39,991 nt of DNA from Poseidonocella sp. HB161398 (GCF_005870025.1 NZ_VATA01000059.1:1-39991); one strand, 5' to 3'; numbered from the stretch's first letter, positions 7,959 to 18,431 are shown. The notes: generated by a model from the letters alone, not told the origin. Made by a program: numbers and translations.

Positions 7959-8733
7959 TCAGTCCTGCTTGAAGAGGTTGATCCGCCGCCGCGCCAGAAC
8001 CTTGCCGCCGCCCTGCTTGGCGATGCGCTCCACCGCGCGGTCCATCGGCTCGGAGACGACCGCCATGTGATGGGCATTGGCATGGACGATCCGGTCCGGC
8101 CCGCCGACCCAGGCGACATGGCCCTTCCAGAACAGCAGGTCGCCGCGGCGCAGCTCCGCATCCTCCGCCAGCGGCACGCCGAGCTCCTGCATCTGCTCGC
8201 CGCTATCGCCCGGGCAGTGCAGCCCGCAAGCCAGCGCCGCCGCCTGCACGAGCCCCGAGCAGTCGATCCCCAGCCGCGAATTGCCGCCCCAGAGATAGGG
8301 CGTGCCGATGAACATCTCGGCCACCGCCACCGGATCGCCGAAGCGGGCCGCGGCCATGCGGCAATGCGACAGCGGCACGAATCCCCCGGTGGTCAGCTGC
8401 AGGAAGGGCTTCTTCTCCTCTTCCATGTCAAGCAGCGCGCCGAAGGACAGCGTCATCAGCTCGGGCGACTTGATGTCGGGTTCGGAATAGACATGCGTCG
8501 CCAGCGTCACGATCCGGTGGGTCTGCCCCAGCAGCGGGCCCAGATCGGCCCGTGCCATGACGCCCTCGTAGCCGTCGCGCGAGGCCTCGATCTGGATGTG
8601 CTCGCCCTTGTCGCGGACGATCTTGACCGGCTCGCCGAAGAGAAGCTGGCGCTGCCGCGCGCCGCCGGGCTTGTCGCGGATATCCGCGACCGGGACGGTG
8701 ACCTGCAGGTATTCCGCCGGCGACTTCTTCTTC

Positions 8734-8744
<11 letters not shown>
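7959..8744 (-). CDS. NlpC/P60 family peptidoglycan endopeptidase with SH3 domains
   Basis: This is a predicted cysteine peptidase that cuts peptide cross-links or stems in peptidoglycan. The 261-residue product has N-terminal bacterial SH3-like modules (about residues 12-75 and 78-130). The NlpC/P60 domain follows, with the triad C162 (GIDCSGLVQ), H209 (WKGHVAWVG) and H221 (IVHANAHH). There is no signal peptide; the start MLFKKKKSPAEY is basic. ATG 8744 overlaps the 3' end of the M17 aminopeptidase gene by 11 bases, so the two are translationally linked. This aminopeptidase-NlpC/P60 pairing recurs in Rhodobacteraceae and suggests joint turnover of murein peptides, which is inference. Confidence 0.92.
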
Positions 8745-10149
<1,405 letters not shown>

Positions 10150-10271
10150 GGAGGAACCTCACGGGACTTGGGTCTTGGCCTCCAGTCTATCGGCTGGCCC
10201 CTGCCCCGCAAGCATAATCCTCCGCCCGGGCGCGCAGGCCGCGCCCGGCTCCGGCCCGCGGGCCCCGGGAC

Positions 10272-10649
10272 TCAGAGCATCATGCCCTGCGGATCCCAGA
10301 TCGCGGACAGCGACTTGTCGCCCATGCGCGACAGCCGCGCCAGGGTGGCGGCAAAGCCCGCCAGGTCGCCGTTGCGCACGCAATCGGCCACCGCCCGGGC
10401 GACATTGCCCAGCCCGGCAAGGCCGATCTGCTCGGCCTTGGGCGCGATGCGCTCGGCGATTTCCCGGACATCGTCGAACTTCGCGCGGCGCCCGAGCTTC
10501 TCGATGCGCACGAGCTGGATGGTCAACTCCTCCATCGTGTCGCACAGGACGTTCTCGGCGCCGATCTCGCCCATTGTGCGGTACAGATCGGCAAGCTTGC
10601 GGGAATCAAAACGCACAGCTTCGTCGAATTTCATCGAGATTACGGACAC
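10272..10649 (-). CDS. Small helical protein, degenerate Hpt-like
   Basis: I do not recognise a named family with certainty. The 125-residue product is predicted all-helical, and residues about 60-105 (REIAERIAPKAEQIGLAGL followed by an amphipathic helix) have the spacing of a histidine-phosphotransfer domain. The position of the phosphorylated His (AHTLK in typical Hpt) is occupied by AERIA, so phosphotransfer is unlikely. It starts at GTG 10649 (with CGGGG upstream) or at ATG 10634. It is divergent from the carbonic anhydrase gene and separated from the aminopeptidase gene by 122 bases. A role as a pseudo-Hpt regulatory partner is only inference. Confidence 0.6.
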   Translation of the reverse strand: MSVISMKFDEAVRFDSRKLADLYRTMGEIGAENVLCDTMEELTIQLVRIEKLGRRAKFDDVREIAERIAPKAEQIGLAGLGNVARAVADCVRNGDLAGFAATLARLSRMGDKSLSAIWDPQGMML

Positions 10650-10816
10650 TGGATATACCCCGTCGCAGAAAGTACGCCCCCACAGCGTGCGATCCTGATA
10701 GCGCGACCAGCCTCAAGAAACGGTTGAAGCACTTCGTCAAACTACGTGGATTTTCCGCTAAACTCTCGGATTATTCATGGTTATTACTGGCCGCGCATAT
10801 CTATGGAGGACCGAAC

Positions 10817-11488
10817 ATGGATGACCCCAGCCCGCAGCTCGCCCGGATCAGCAAGCTACCGGCCTATCTGAGCGAAAGGTACCATGGCTGGCGCGCGACC
10901 GACCACCAGGAGAACAAAGCCTGGTACCGCCGCCTGGCCGAAGAGGGCCAGCGCCCGCGCACGATGGTCATCTCCTGCTCCGACAGCCGGGTGCATGTGA
11001 CGAATCTCTTCGGCGCGCATCCGGGCGAGTTCTTCATGCACCGCAATGTCGCCAACCTGGTCCCGCCCTTCGAGCCCGACGGCCAGCATCACGGCACCTC
11101 GGCGGCGATCGAATACGCGGTCACCGCGCTGAAAGTGTCGAATCTCATCATCATGGGGCATTCCTTCTGCGGCGGCGCCGCGGGCTGCACCGAGATGTGC
11201 CGCGGCCATGCCCCCGAGCTCGACATCAAGGAAAGCATGCTGGGCCGCTGGCTCGACGTGCTGCGCCCCGGCTACGAGCGGGTGAAGGGCGTCGAGGACG
11301 GCGATGCCCACCGCATCGCCATGGAGAAGCAGACCGTGGTCGTCTCGCTTGAGAACCTGATGAGCTTCCCCTTCGTGCAGAAGGCGGTCGAAGACGAGCT
11401 GCTGGCGGTGCACGGGCTCTACATGGACATCGCCTCGGGCCAGCTCAGCCAGTTCGAACCGGCCACCGGGGAATTCTCGGCGATTTAG
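10817..11488 (+). CDS. Beta-class carbonic anhydrase
   Basis: The enzyme interconverts CO2 and bicarbonate. The 223-residue product contains the zinc ligands C54 (ISCSDSRV, with D56 and R58 as the Asp-Arg dyad), H115 and C118 (IMGHSFCGG), and the typical FMHRNVANLVPP segment at about 72-84. The length is normal for the plant-type beta class. ATG 10817 has a strong GGAGGA 6 bases upstream. The 167-base gap to the divergent Hpt-like gene is AT-rich in its right half and should hold its promoter. It is transcribed alone and converges on the exported esterase pair. Confidence 0.95.
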   Translation: MDDPSPQLARISKLPAYLSERYHGWRATDHQENKAWYRRLAEEGQRPRTMVISCSDSRVHVTNLFGAHPGEFFMHRNVANLVPPFEPDGQHHGTSAAIEYAVTALKVSNLIIMGHSFCGGAAGCTEMCRGHAPELDIKESMLGRWLDVLRPGYERVKGVEDGDAHRIAMEKQTVVVSLENLMSFPFVQKAVEDELLAVHGLYMDIASGQLSQFEPATGEFSAI

Positions 11489-11557
11489 CTGCCCCGGAAA
11501 CGGCCCCTGTGACGGCAGCCATGCGATGGCGGAGGGCGCAGAGCCGCCCCCGCGCCC

Positions 11558-12685
11558 TCATTCCAGCGCCGCGTCGAGCCAGTCGAAGGCGGCGTCCTGC
11601 ATGTCGGCCGTGAAGGTGTGGCCCTTGCCCTCCCAGACGCGGGTGGTCAGGGCCGCATCCGCGCCATAGGCGTCCCAGACCGCGTGCATCTGGCCGAAGG
11701 CCGCCTCGACCGAGGCCTGCGGGAAAAGCGGATCTTCCGCCCCGGCATGGACCAGCATCGGCTTCGGCGCCGCCAGCGCGGCGACATCGGGATAGTCCAT
11801 CAGCTGCGGCAGCCCGGGATGCAGCATGTACCAGGCCGACTGGCCCTTGAGCTGGTTGTTGCCCGGCACCATCAGCCCGTCGAGCGTCGCCATCCAGCAA
11901 TTCGCCACCGCCGCCGCCACATGCGGCGAGAGCGCCGCCACCTGCCAGGCGCGGAACGCCCCCATCGAGAAGCCGACCGCCGCGACCCGGTCGGGATCGG
12001 TCTCGGGCAGCCCCGCCAGGAATTCCGCCGCGCGCATGTCCTCCAGCGCCATCAGCCCGGCCAGCGAGGAGCCCAGGTTGAAGAGATTCGCCGCCAGCGC
12101 CTGCTGCGCCTCGTAGCCATTGCCCTCCCGGTCGCCCCAGCCGAGCGCGTCGGTCGCCAGCACGACATAGCCGCGCTTCGCCAGCTCCTCGCCCGGATAG
12201 CGGCCCGAGAAGTACTTGCCCGCCCATTCCTCCGCCGAGGCGGCGCGGGTCCCGTCATACCAGGGGGAGACCCATTTCTCCTTGCCGATGTCGAAGCGCG
12301 CGCCGTGGTCGTGCAGCATCAGCGCGGCCGGAAACGGCCCCTCGCCCGCGGGCACCAGCAGGATCGCGGAAACCCGGCTCTCGTCGGTGATGTTGAAGGC
12401 GATCCGGCGGGCGGTGTAGCTGCCGCGGTCCTCCTCGTCGATCACCTCGGGGGCGAAGGGCGCCTCGGCCTCGTAGGGCAGCATCAGCGGCGCCGCCGCG
12501 GCCATCGCGCGCTCGTGCCACTCCGCCGGATCGCCGCCGTCATAGCCCAGCGGGAAATTCAGCCGCGCCTTCAGCGCCTGGTAGAAGACCGGCAGGTTCT
12601 TCTCGTCCACGATCTCCGTCTCGAAATCATCCGCCGCCGCCATCGTCGCCGCGCCCGCCAGAAGCGCCATCGCCAGTCCCCTCAT
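11558..12685 (-). CDS. Exported dienelactone-hydrolase/acetyl-esterase-like alpha/beta hydrolase
   Basis: This is a predicted periplasmic serine esterase. The 375-residue product has a short signal peptide (MRGLAMALLAGAATMAAADD). A long N-terminal region follows, with HDHGARFDIGKEKW at about 125-138. The nucleophile is S240 in GFSMGAF, the acid D318 in HAGAEDPLF, and the base H356 in GKGHTF. The layout resembles secreted acetyl-xylan-esterase and dienelactone-hydrolase-like proteins. ATG 12685 overlaps the stop of the upstream esterase as ATGA, with GGAGG just before it, so the pair is translationally coupled. The substrate is not readable; a plant or algal polysaccharide ester is inference. 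Confidence 0.85.
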   Translation of the reverse strand: MRGLAMALLAGAATMAAADDFETEIVDEKNLPVFYQALKARLNFPLGYDGGDPAEWHERAMAAAAPLMLPYEAEAPFAPEVIDEEDRGSYTARRIAFNITDESRVSAILLVPAGEGPFPAALMLHDHGARFDIGKEKWVSPWYDGTRAASAEEWAGKYFSGRYPGEELAKRGYVVLATDALGWGDREGNGYEAQQALAANLFNLGSSLAGLMALEDMRAAEFLAGLPETDPDRVAAVGFSMGAFRAWQVAALSPHVAAAVANCWMATLDGLMVPGNNQLKGQSAWYMLHPGLPQLMDYPDVAALAAPKPMLVHAGAEDPLFPQASVEAAFGQMHAVWDAYGADAALTTRVWEGKGHTFTADMQDAAFDWLDAALE

Positions 12686-13671
12686 TGCGTTTCCTCCGCC
12701 ATGCCGGCGGTCATGCCAATCGCGCCCAGCCAGTCCGAGAGCAGCGCGGGCCATTGCAGGACCGGCTTCTCCCCCGCCCCGCGGATGCCGAAGCCATGCC
12801 CGCCATCGCGGAAGATGTGCATCTCGGCCGGGACCCCCGCGCGGTGCAGCGCCATGTAGAAGCGCACCGAGTTCTCGGCATCGACCGAGCCGTCGTCATC
12901 GGCATGCAGAAGGAAGGTCTGCGGCGTCTCGGCCGTCACATGCCGCTCGGGCGACCAGGCGGCGATCTCTTCGGGGGTCGGCGCCTCGCCCAGCAGCGCC
13001 TCGCGCGACCCCTTGTGGACCGGCCCGTCTTCCATCGTCATCACCGGATAGACCAGCGCGACGAAATCCGGCCGCGCCGAGACGCCCGCATCTGCATCGT
13101 CAAGATCATAGACCTCGCGGTCGTACATCGTGGCGATCGAGCCGCCGAGATGCCCCGCCGCGGAGAAGCCCAGAAAGCCGATCTTCGCCGGGTCGAGCCC
13201 CCATTCCGCGGCATTGCGCCGGACCATCCGGACCGCGCGCTGCGCATCGGCCAAGGGCGCCCCGGTCGCGTTCTCGTGCCCCTCGCCCGGCAGGCGGTAG
13301 CTGAGCAGGAAGGTGGTGATGTCCTCGGGCGCCAGCGCCCGGGCGATCTCGATCCCCTCCTTGTCGAGCACCACCCGGCGGTAGCTGCCGCCGGGCGCGA
13401 CGATCATCGACACGCCGCTGGGATGCTCGGGCAGGAACACCGTCAGGCTCGGATCGGCGATCCCCGTCAGCGCCCGGTCGGCGCGGTAGAGGCTCTGCGA
13501 GCGCTCGTCGATCACCTGCTCCAGCTCCGCGGGCGCGCCCGGAGCACGGCCGCCCCAGAGGCTCAGCGTCGCTTCGTGGCTCAGCGGCTCGGCCATGGCG
13601 GGCCCTCCGGTCGACAGGCAGATGGCAAGGGCGATCAGGCGCCCGCGGGCGCGGATGGCTTCGTTCGGCAC
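12682..13671 (-). CDS. Exported alpha/beta hydrolase, BD-FAE/acetylxylan esterase-like
   Basis: This is a predicted periplasmic carbohydrate esterase. The 329-residue product has a signal peptide (basic start, hydrophobic LIALAICLSTGGPAMA, cleavage before EP). The oxyanion-hole segment is APGGSYRRV at 92-100, the nucleophile S170 in GFSAAGHL, the acid within HADDDGSV (256-263), and the base H292 in GGHGFGI. The GTG start at 13671 has GGGAGG 7 bases upstream. It is the first gene of a two-esterase operon. The AT-rich tract at 13742-13775 on its upstream side is the likely promoter region. Substrate unknown; the family acts on acetylated or feruloylated polysaccharides. Confidence 0.87.
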   Translation of the reverse strand: MPNEAIRARGRLIALAICLSTGGPAMAEPLSHEATLSLWGGRAPGAPAELEQVIDERSQSLYRADRALTGIADPSLTVFLPEHPSGVSMIVAPGGSYRRVVLDKEGIEIARALAPEDITTFLLSYRLPGEGHENATGAPLADAQRAVRMVRRNAAEWGLDPAKIGFLGFSAAGHLGGSIATMYDREVYDLDDADAGVSARPDFVALVYPVMTMEDGPVHKGSREALLGEAPTPEEIAAWSPERHVTAETPQTFLLHADDDGSVDAENSVRFYMALHRAGVPAEMHIFRDGGHGFGIRGAGEKPVLQWPALLSDWLGAIGMTAGMAEETQ

Positions 13672-13831
13672 CGGGTCTCCTCCCAGAAATTCGGTTCCCT
13701 GCGGCCAGTCTCGCCGCCGGTCCCTGCCATGGCAAGGATTCTCCTCTGCTAATATGCTAGTTAATCAATTTGCCGCAGACAGGCCCGGCTGACCGGCCGG
13801 CGCCGCCGGGAAATGCCGGAACCGCGAAGGA

Positions 13832-14410
13832 TCAGAACGCGTGGCGCAGCCCCAGCACGACGGCGTTCGAGCCGGTGTCGAAGGGCGCGAAGATGAACCC
13901 GTCCGAGCGGTGGTGGATGCGCAGGAAAGGCGCCACCTCCCAGGAGGGCTTGCCGAATTCCAGCTCCATGAACCAGTAGGGCAGCACCTGCTGGCTCTGC
14001 CCCTTGCGCTCTTTCTCCAGCTCCGGCGCCTCGCTGGCGAAAGACGCCCCCAGCCCGAAGGCCGCGCCCTGCCAGGGCAGGACCGGATCGGCGGCGCGGT
14101 AGCGGATCGTGGCCGGCAGGTTCACTGCGACATGGTTGCTGACGCCCTCATGCGCCACCAGCTGCGCCTCCCAGCCGATGCGGACCCCGTGCCCGCCAAG
14201 CGCCCGGTCGCGCGAATAGGCAAGCCCGTAGAGCCGCGACTCCGCCCAGTCGATCGAGCCAGGCGCATAGGCGATGGTGCCGTAATCCCCCCAGGTCATG
14301 CGTCCCGCAAAGGCCGACAGGGCCGAGCTCCAGCCCCCCTCTGACGCCGCCGCCACCCCCGCGGCGAGCACCGCCCCCAGAAATGCACTTGCCGCAAGGA
14401 CGTTACGCAC
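13832..14410 (-). CDS. PagL-like outer-membrane beta-barrel (lipid A deacylase family), possibly inactive
   Basis: PagL-family proteins sit in the outer membrane and remove the 3-O-acyl chain of lipid A. The 192-residue product has a signal peptide (MRNVLAASAFLGAVLAAGVAAAS). It shows alternating amphipathic strands and a C-terminal Phe typical of outer-membrane barrels. The C-terminal segment FLRIHHRSDGF followed by DTGSNAVVLGLRHAF resembles the PagL ending, with the His-x-Ser of the triad at H167 and S169. Where PagL has the catalytic Glu, 12 residues after the Ser, this protein has S181, so deacylase activity is doubtful. GTG 14410 has AAGGGG 7 bases upstream. The family call is moderately sure. 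Confidence 0.55.
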   Translation of the reverse strand: MRNVLAASAFLGAVLAAGVAAASEGGWSSALSAFAGRMTWGDYGTIAYAPGSIDWAESRLYGLAYSRDRALGGHGVRIGWEAQLVAHEGVSNHVAVNLPATIRYRAADPVLPWQGAAFGLGASFASEAPELEKERKGQSQQVLPYWFMELEFGKPSWEVAPFLRIHHRSDGFIFAPFDTGSNAVVLGLRHAF

Positions 14411-14433
14411 AATCTATCCCCTTGAAAAAGAAC

Positions 14434-14465
14434 GCCGGGCCGGGGCTATCAAGCTCCGGCCCGGC
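14434..14465 (-). terminator. Intrinsic terminator downstream of asd
   Basis: A 14-bp stem (14434-14447 with 14452-14465, one G-T pair) encloses a 4-base loop. On the minus strand it lies 33 bases after the asd stop and is followed by GTTCTTTTTC. It therefore ends asd transcription before the PagL-like gene, whose ribosome-binding site follows immediately. Confidence 0.85.
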
Positions 14466-14498
14466 TGACGATAGGGGACGGGGCCCAAGCCCCTGGCA

Positions 14499-15521
14499 TC
14501 ACGCTTTCTTGAGGACGCGATTGCCCAGCGTTTCGGCGATCTGCACGGCGTTCAGTGCCGCGCCCTTGCGCAGGTTGTCCGAGACGCACCAGATGTTCAG
14601 CCCGTTCTCGATGGTCGAGTCCTGGCGGATCCGGCTGATGAAGGTGGCATAGTCGCCCACGCATTCGACCGGCGTCACGTAGCCGCCGGCCTCGCGCTTG
14701 TCGACGACCATGATGCCCGGCGCCTCGCGCAGGATCTCGCGGGCCTCGTCCTCGTCGAGGAATTCCTCGAACTCGATATTGATCGATTCCGAATGGCCGA
14801 CGAAGACCGGAACGCGCACGCAGGTGGCCGTGACCTTGATCGACGGATCGACGATCTTCTTGGTCTCGGCGATCATCTTCCACTCTTCCTTGGTGGTCCC
14901 GTCCTCGAGGAAGACGTCGATATGCGGGATCACGTTGAAGGCGATCTGCTTGGGATAGACCGACGGCTCGACTTCCTGGCCGGGCACGTACATGCCCTTG
15001 GTCTGGTTCCACAGCTCGTCGATGGCCTCCTTGCCCGAGCCCGAGACCGACTGGTAGGTCGAGACCACGACGCGCTTGATCTTCGCGCGGTCATGCAGCG
15101 GCTTCAGCGCCACCACCATCTGCGCGGTCGAGCAGTTCGGGTTGGCGATGATGTTCTTGTTCTTGTAGTCGTGGACCGCTTCGGGGTTCACTTCCGGAAC
15201 CACCAGCGGCACCAGCGGGTCGTAGCGGTAGAGCGACGAGTTGTCGATCACCACGCAGCCCGCCGCGGCGGCCTTCGGCGCATAGACCTTCGTCGCGTCC
15301 GAGCCGATCGCGAACAGCGCGATGTCCCAGCCGGTGAAGTCGAACTGCTCCAGATCCTGGGTTTTCAGGGTCTTGTCGCCATAGCTCACCTCGGTGCCGA
15401 GGCTCCGGCGCGAGGCCAGCGCGGCAATCTCGTCAACGGGGAACTGGCGCTCGGCCAGGATATTGAGCATCTCGCGACCCACATTGCCCGTGGCGCCGCA
15501 GACGACGACTTTATAGCCCAT
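14499..15521 (-). CDS. asd: Aspartate-semialdehyde dehydrogenase
   Basis: The enzyme reduces beta-aspartyl phosphate to aspartate semialdehyde with NADPH, at the branch point to lysine/diaminopimelate, threonine and methionine. The 340-residue product has the nucleotide-binding GATGNVGREM at 9-18, catalytic C130 in ANPNCSTAQM, the segment STYQSVSGSGK at about 154-164, and the substrate-binding VPVFVGHSESI near 244. The length is normal for the Gram-negative/alphaproteobacterial class. ATG 15521 has AAGGAG 9 bases upstream. It is monocistronic, with its own promoter in the 187-base gap behind gloA and an intrinsic terminator after it. Confidence 0.96.
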   Translation of the reverse strand: MGYKVVVCGATGNVGREMLNILAERQFPVDEIAALASRRSLGTEVSYGDKTLKTQDLEQFDFTGWDIALFAIGSDATKVYAPKAAAAGCVVIDNSSLYRYDPLVPLVVPEVNPEAVHDYKNKNIIANPNCSTAQMVVALKPLHDRAKIKRVVVSTYQSVSGSGKEAIDELWNQTKGMYVPGQEVEPSVYPKQIAFNVIPHIDVFLEDGTTKEEWKMIAETKKIVDPSIKVTATCVRVPVFVGHSESINIEFEEFLDEDEAREILREAPGIMVVDKREAGGYVTPVECVGDYATFISRIRQDSTIENGLNIWCVSDNLRKGAALNAVQIAETLGNRVLKKA

Positions 15522-15708
15522 TTCGGGTTTCTCCTTGGTTCGACGGGGGCCGCATACAGAAAACTGCGGCAAATAGGAAGGGGGCGCAGGAAAATGACCA
15601 TGGCAGCCCCGCCTGCCACGGCGCGCCCGGCCGGGCCCTGCAGGCTGGCCGGACCGCGGCCGCGCGGGCCTCCGGGCGCAGCGGCAGCCGGGTCCGGCCT
15701 GCGACGGA

Positions 15709-16104
15709 TCAGGCGAAGCGGCCCGAACGCTCCAGCACCTCGATCTGGTAGCCGTCGGGATCGGCGACGAAGAAGAACCGCGCCACGGTCTCGCCGGCAG
15801 GCGCGAAATCCACCAGCTTGCGCGGCGCCAGCCCGAGATCCTCGAAGCGGGCATGCTCGGCCACCAGATCCTCGACGCTCACCGCCAGATGGCCATAGCC
15901 GTCGCCGAGGTCATAGGGCTCGGTGCGGCCCTTGTTGACCGTCAGCTCCAGCTCGAAGCCGGTCTCGGGATTGGACATGTAGACCAGCGTGAAGTCCGGG
16001 AAATCCAGCCGCTGCGCGACCTCCAGGCCAAAGGCGGTCCCGTAGAATGCCACCGAACGGTCCTCGTCCAGCACCCGGATCATGCTGTGGATCATCTTTG
16101 CCAT
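15709..16104 (-). CDS. gloA: Lactoylglutathione lyase (glyoxalase I)
   Basis: Glyoxalase I converts the methylglyoxal-glutathione hemithioacetal to S-lactoylglutathione, detoxifying methylglyoxal in the cytosol. The 131-residue product is a two-repeat VOC protein with the metal ligands H6, E53, H72 and E122 in their usual contexts ([31 protein letters not shown]). The length matches the short, Ni-type bacterial enzymes. ATG 16104 is preceded by GGAG. It is divergent from the LLM oxidoreductase gene, with 78 bases between the start codons. Confidence 0.93.
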   Translation of the reverse strand: MAKMIHSMIRVLDEDRSVAFYGTAFGLEVAQRLDFPDFTLVYMSNPETGFELELTVNKGRTEPYDLGDGYGHLAVSVEDLVAEHARFEDLGLAPRKLVDFAPAGETVARFFFVADPDGYQIEVLERSGRFA

Positions 16105-16182
16105 GACGGCTCCTTCTCCCTTTCGGGGTTACATCCTGTCCGGCTCTACCTATGTCGGAAGGGAACAGATGACGAGGCCCCC

Positions 16183-17196
16183 ATGCTCCCCTATTCGCTT
16201 CTCGACCTCTCGCCGATCCCCGAAGGCGCGACCCCGGCCGACGCTCTGGCCAATACGCTCGACCTGGCGCGCCATGCCGAGGCCCTCGGATACACCCGCT
16301 ACTGGCTGGCCGAGCACCACAATTCCACCGGCATCGCCTCGGCCGCGACCGCCGTCGTGATCGGCCAGGTCGCGGCGCATACGAAAACCATCCGCGTCGG
16401 CGCGGGCGGCATCATGCTGCCGAACCATTCGCCGCTGGTCATCGCCGAGCAGTTCGGCACGCTCGAGACGCTCTTTCCCGGCCGCATCGACCTGGGCCTC
16501 GGCCGCGCGCCGGGCACCGACCAGCTCACCGCCCGCGCGCTGCGCCGCGGCCAGGACCGGTCCGACCAGTTCCCCAATGACGTGGTGGAGCTGATCGGCT
16601 ATCTCGGCGAGCCCGATCCGGGGCAGAAGATCGTCGCCGTGCCGGGCGCGGGCACCCAGGTGCCGGTCTGGATGCTCGGCAGCTCGCTCTTCGGCGCCCA
16701 GCTCGCCGCGCATCTCGGCCTGCCCTATGCCTTCGCCAGCCATTTCGCCCCCGACGCGCTCGAGGACGCGGTGCAGGTCTACCGCTCGTCGTTCCGCGCC
16801 GGCGCCATCCGGCGGCCGCATTTCATGCTTGCCGTCAATATCTTCGCCGCCGAGACCGACGAGGAAGGCGCCCGGCTGCGCAGCTCGATGCAGCAGGGCT
16901 TCATCAACCTGCGCCGCGGCCGCGCCGGCCCGCTGCCGCGCCCGGTCGACGATCTCGCCACCGTCGCCACCGAGCCCGAGATCCGCATGGCCAACCACCA
17001 GCTGCGTGTCTCGGTCGTGGGCTCGAAGGCCACCGTCAAGGAACGTCTGCGCGGGCTGATCGAGATCCTCGGCCCCGACGAGATCATCCTGACCGGCCAT
17101 ATCCACGACCACGCGGCGCGCAAGCGCTCCTTCGAGATCGGCGCCGAGGTCATGCGCGAGCTGGCCGGCGAGGTCCCCGCCCGCGAGGCCTGCTAG
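16183..17196 (+). CDS. LLM-class flavin-dependent oxidoreductase
   Basis: This is a luciferase-like monooxygenase-fold protein using FMN or F420-like flavin; the substrate is unknown. The 337-residue product begins [17 protein letters not shown] and carries the family landmarks RYWLAEHHN (about 41-49), [20 protein letters not shown] (67-87), [16 protein letters not shown] (95-110) and WMLGSS (about 163). These features match the MsnO8/single-domain bacterial LLM group. ATG 16183 is chosen because AGG lies 5 bases upstream and the family motif PYSLLDLSP begins right after it. It is transcribed alone, divergent from gloA. Confidence 0.9.
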   Translation: MLPYSLLDLSPIPEGATPADALANTLDLARHAEALGYTRYWLAEHHNSTGIASAATAVVIGQVAAHTKTIRVGAGGIMLPNHSPLVIAEQFGTLETLFPGRIDLGLGRAPGTDQLTARALRRGQDRSDQFPNDVVELIGYLGEPDPGQKIVAVPGAGTQVPVWMLGSSLFGAQLAAHLGLPYAFASHFAPDALEDAVQVYRSSFRAGAIRRPHFMLAVNIFAAETDEEGARLRSSMQQGFINLRRGRAGPLPRPVDDLATVATEPEIRMANHQLRVSVVGSKATVKERLRGLIEILGPDEIILTGHIHDHAARKRSFEIGAEVMRELAGEVPAREAC

Positions 17197-17221
17197 GACG
17201 CGCAGGCCCGGGACCGGAGGG

Positions 17222-18361
17222 TCACCTGCCGCGCATCGCCTGCGCCTGGGCGATCTTCGGCAGGACCTTCTCCGGCGCGACGGAGGCCTTGCCGCCGTCG
17301 TGGATCATCTCGGGATAGTAGACCCGGTCGAGATAGTTCATGAACGCGTCCCGCGCCGCCGCGTCGTAGCCGAGCGATGCCGGGTCGGAGAAGATGCGGT
17401 AGAGCTCGGCGAAGCTGTCCGCCGGGCTGACGATCTCGGGCATGCGGAAGAAGCACTCGCCCAGCACCACCACCGGCCGGTCGTACCAGAAGCTCTGCAG
17501 CCCGACCGAGGAATTCAGCGTCACCACTGCGCGGCTGGCCGCGACCTGCTGGAACGTGTCGGTGGCGTTGTCGATGACGATCTTGCCCGGCACCGCTTCC
17601 GCCGCCAGCTCCAGCATCTCCGTCAGCGGTATCTTCGAGCTGGGATGCTCCTTGAAGCGCAGGTGCCAGCCCTCGGGCAGCGCGCCCGCGGCGAATTCCA
17701 GCATCTCGATGAAGCGGTGGATATTGCGCACCCAGCCGCCGAAAAGCTTGATCTGCGTGTCGTCGGGCACCTGCAGCGGGCAGAACAGGAAGGGCTGCGC
17801 CGCCAGGTCGCCGGCCGCGTCGGTCTGGCCGACATCGGTGCGCTTCTTCGCCTTGCGCGAAACCAGCGTCTCCTTCAGCGCGCGCCAGCCGTCATCCTGG
17901 CCGTTCTCCGCCGCCGCCCAGTCGCGGTAGAAGCCGATCTCGCGCGGCAGCGAGTTGAGCTGGTTGACGCCGACCGGATCGACGGTGACGCGGCCCGGCA
18001 GCGGCGCGCGCTCCAGGTAGAGCTGCGGCGTGCCGGTGTCCTTGGCCGCGGCCATGAAGGCGCGGCGCGAGCCGGTCAGCCCGTTCCAGGCCACCGCCAC
18101 CGCCTCGCGGTCCGTTTCGAAGCGCTCGCGGGCCCAGTTATACTGCGCCTTGTAGAGCCGGGTCTTCAGCGCGCGGGTGGCGGGCGAGGTCGACTGCCGC
18201 TTGGCCAGCTTCAGCGACTCGGCGGCGCGCGTTCCGGTGGCGTCGCTGTCGCGGAAGCTCCAGCGCAGCGAGTTGACGCAGACGGTCTCGCCGCCCATGG
18301 CGCAGACCGATGCCATCATGCCGTCGATCTCGGGATCGCCATCCTTGAAATAGTAGAACAT
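17222..18361 (-). CDS. Capsule polysaccharide biosynthesis protein, KpsC/KpsS (beta-Kdo transferase-like)
   Basis: Proteins of this family add beta-Kdo linker residues to the lipid anchor of capsular polysaccharides at the cytosolic face. The 379-residue product has the family landmarks WNGLTGSRRAF at 92-102, LYLERAPLPGRVTVDPVGVN (115-134), the FKEHPSSK motif with His-Pro at 239-240, and NSSVGLQSFWYDRPVVVLGE (283-302). ATG 18361 has GGAGG 5 bases upstream; the open frame extends 31 codons upstream but that part is not conserved in character. No other capsule gene is nearby, so it is an orphan, possibly acting with loci elsewhere. The exact donor is inferred from the family. Confidence 0.82.
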   Translation of the reverse strand: MFYYFKDGDPEIDGMMASVCAMGGETVCVNSLRWSFRDSDATGTRAAESLKLAKRQSTSPATRALKTRLYKAQYNWARERFETDREAVAVAWNGLTGSRRAFMAAAKDTGTPQLYLERAPLPGRVTVDPVGVNQLNSLPREIGFYRDWAAAENGQDDGWRALKETLVSRKAKKRTDVGQTDAAGDLAAQPFLFCPLQVPDDTQIKLFGGWVRNIHRFIEMLEFAAGALPEGWHLRFKEHPSSKIPLTEMLELAAEAVPGKIVIDNATDTFQQVAASRAVVTLNSSVGLQSFWYDRPVVVLGECFFRMPEIVSPADSFAELYRIFSDPASLGYDAAARDAFMNYLDRVYYPEMIHDGGKASVAPEKVLPKIAQAQAMRGR

Positions 18362-18431
18362 CGCCGCCTCCGCGCCTGCCGTCACCGGCGGGTTAGCAGG
18401 CCGCGCCGGGATTGGCAAAGCCCCCGCATGC

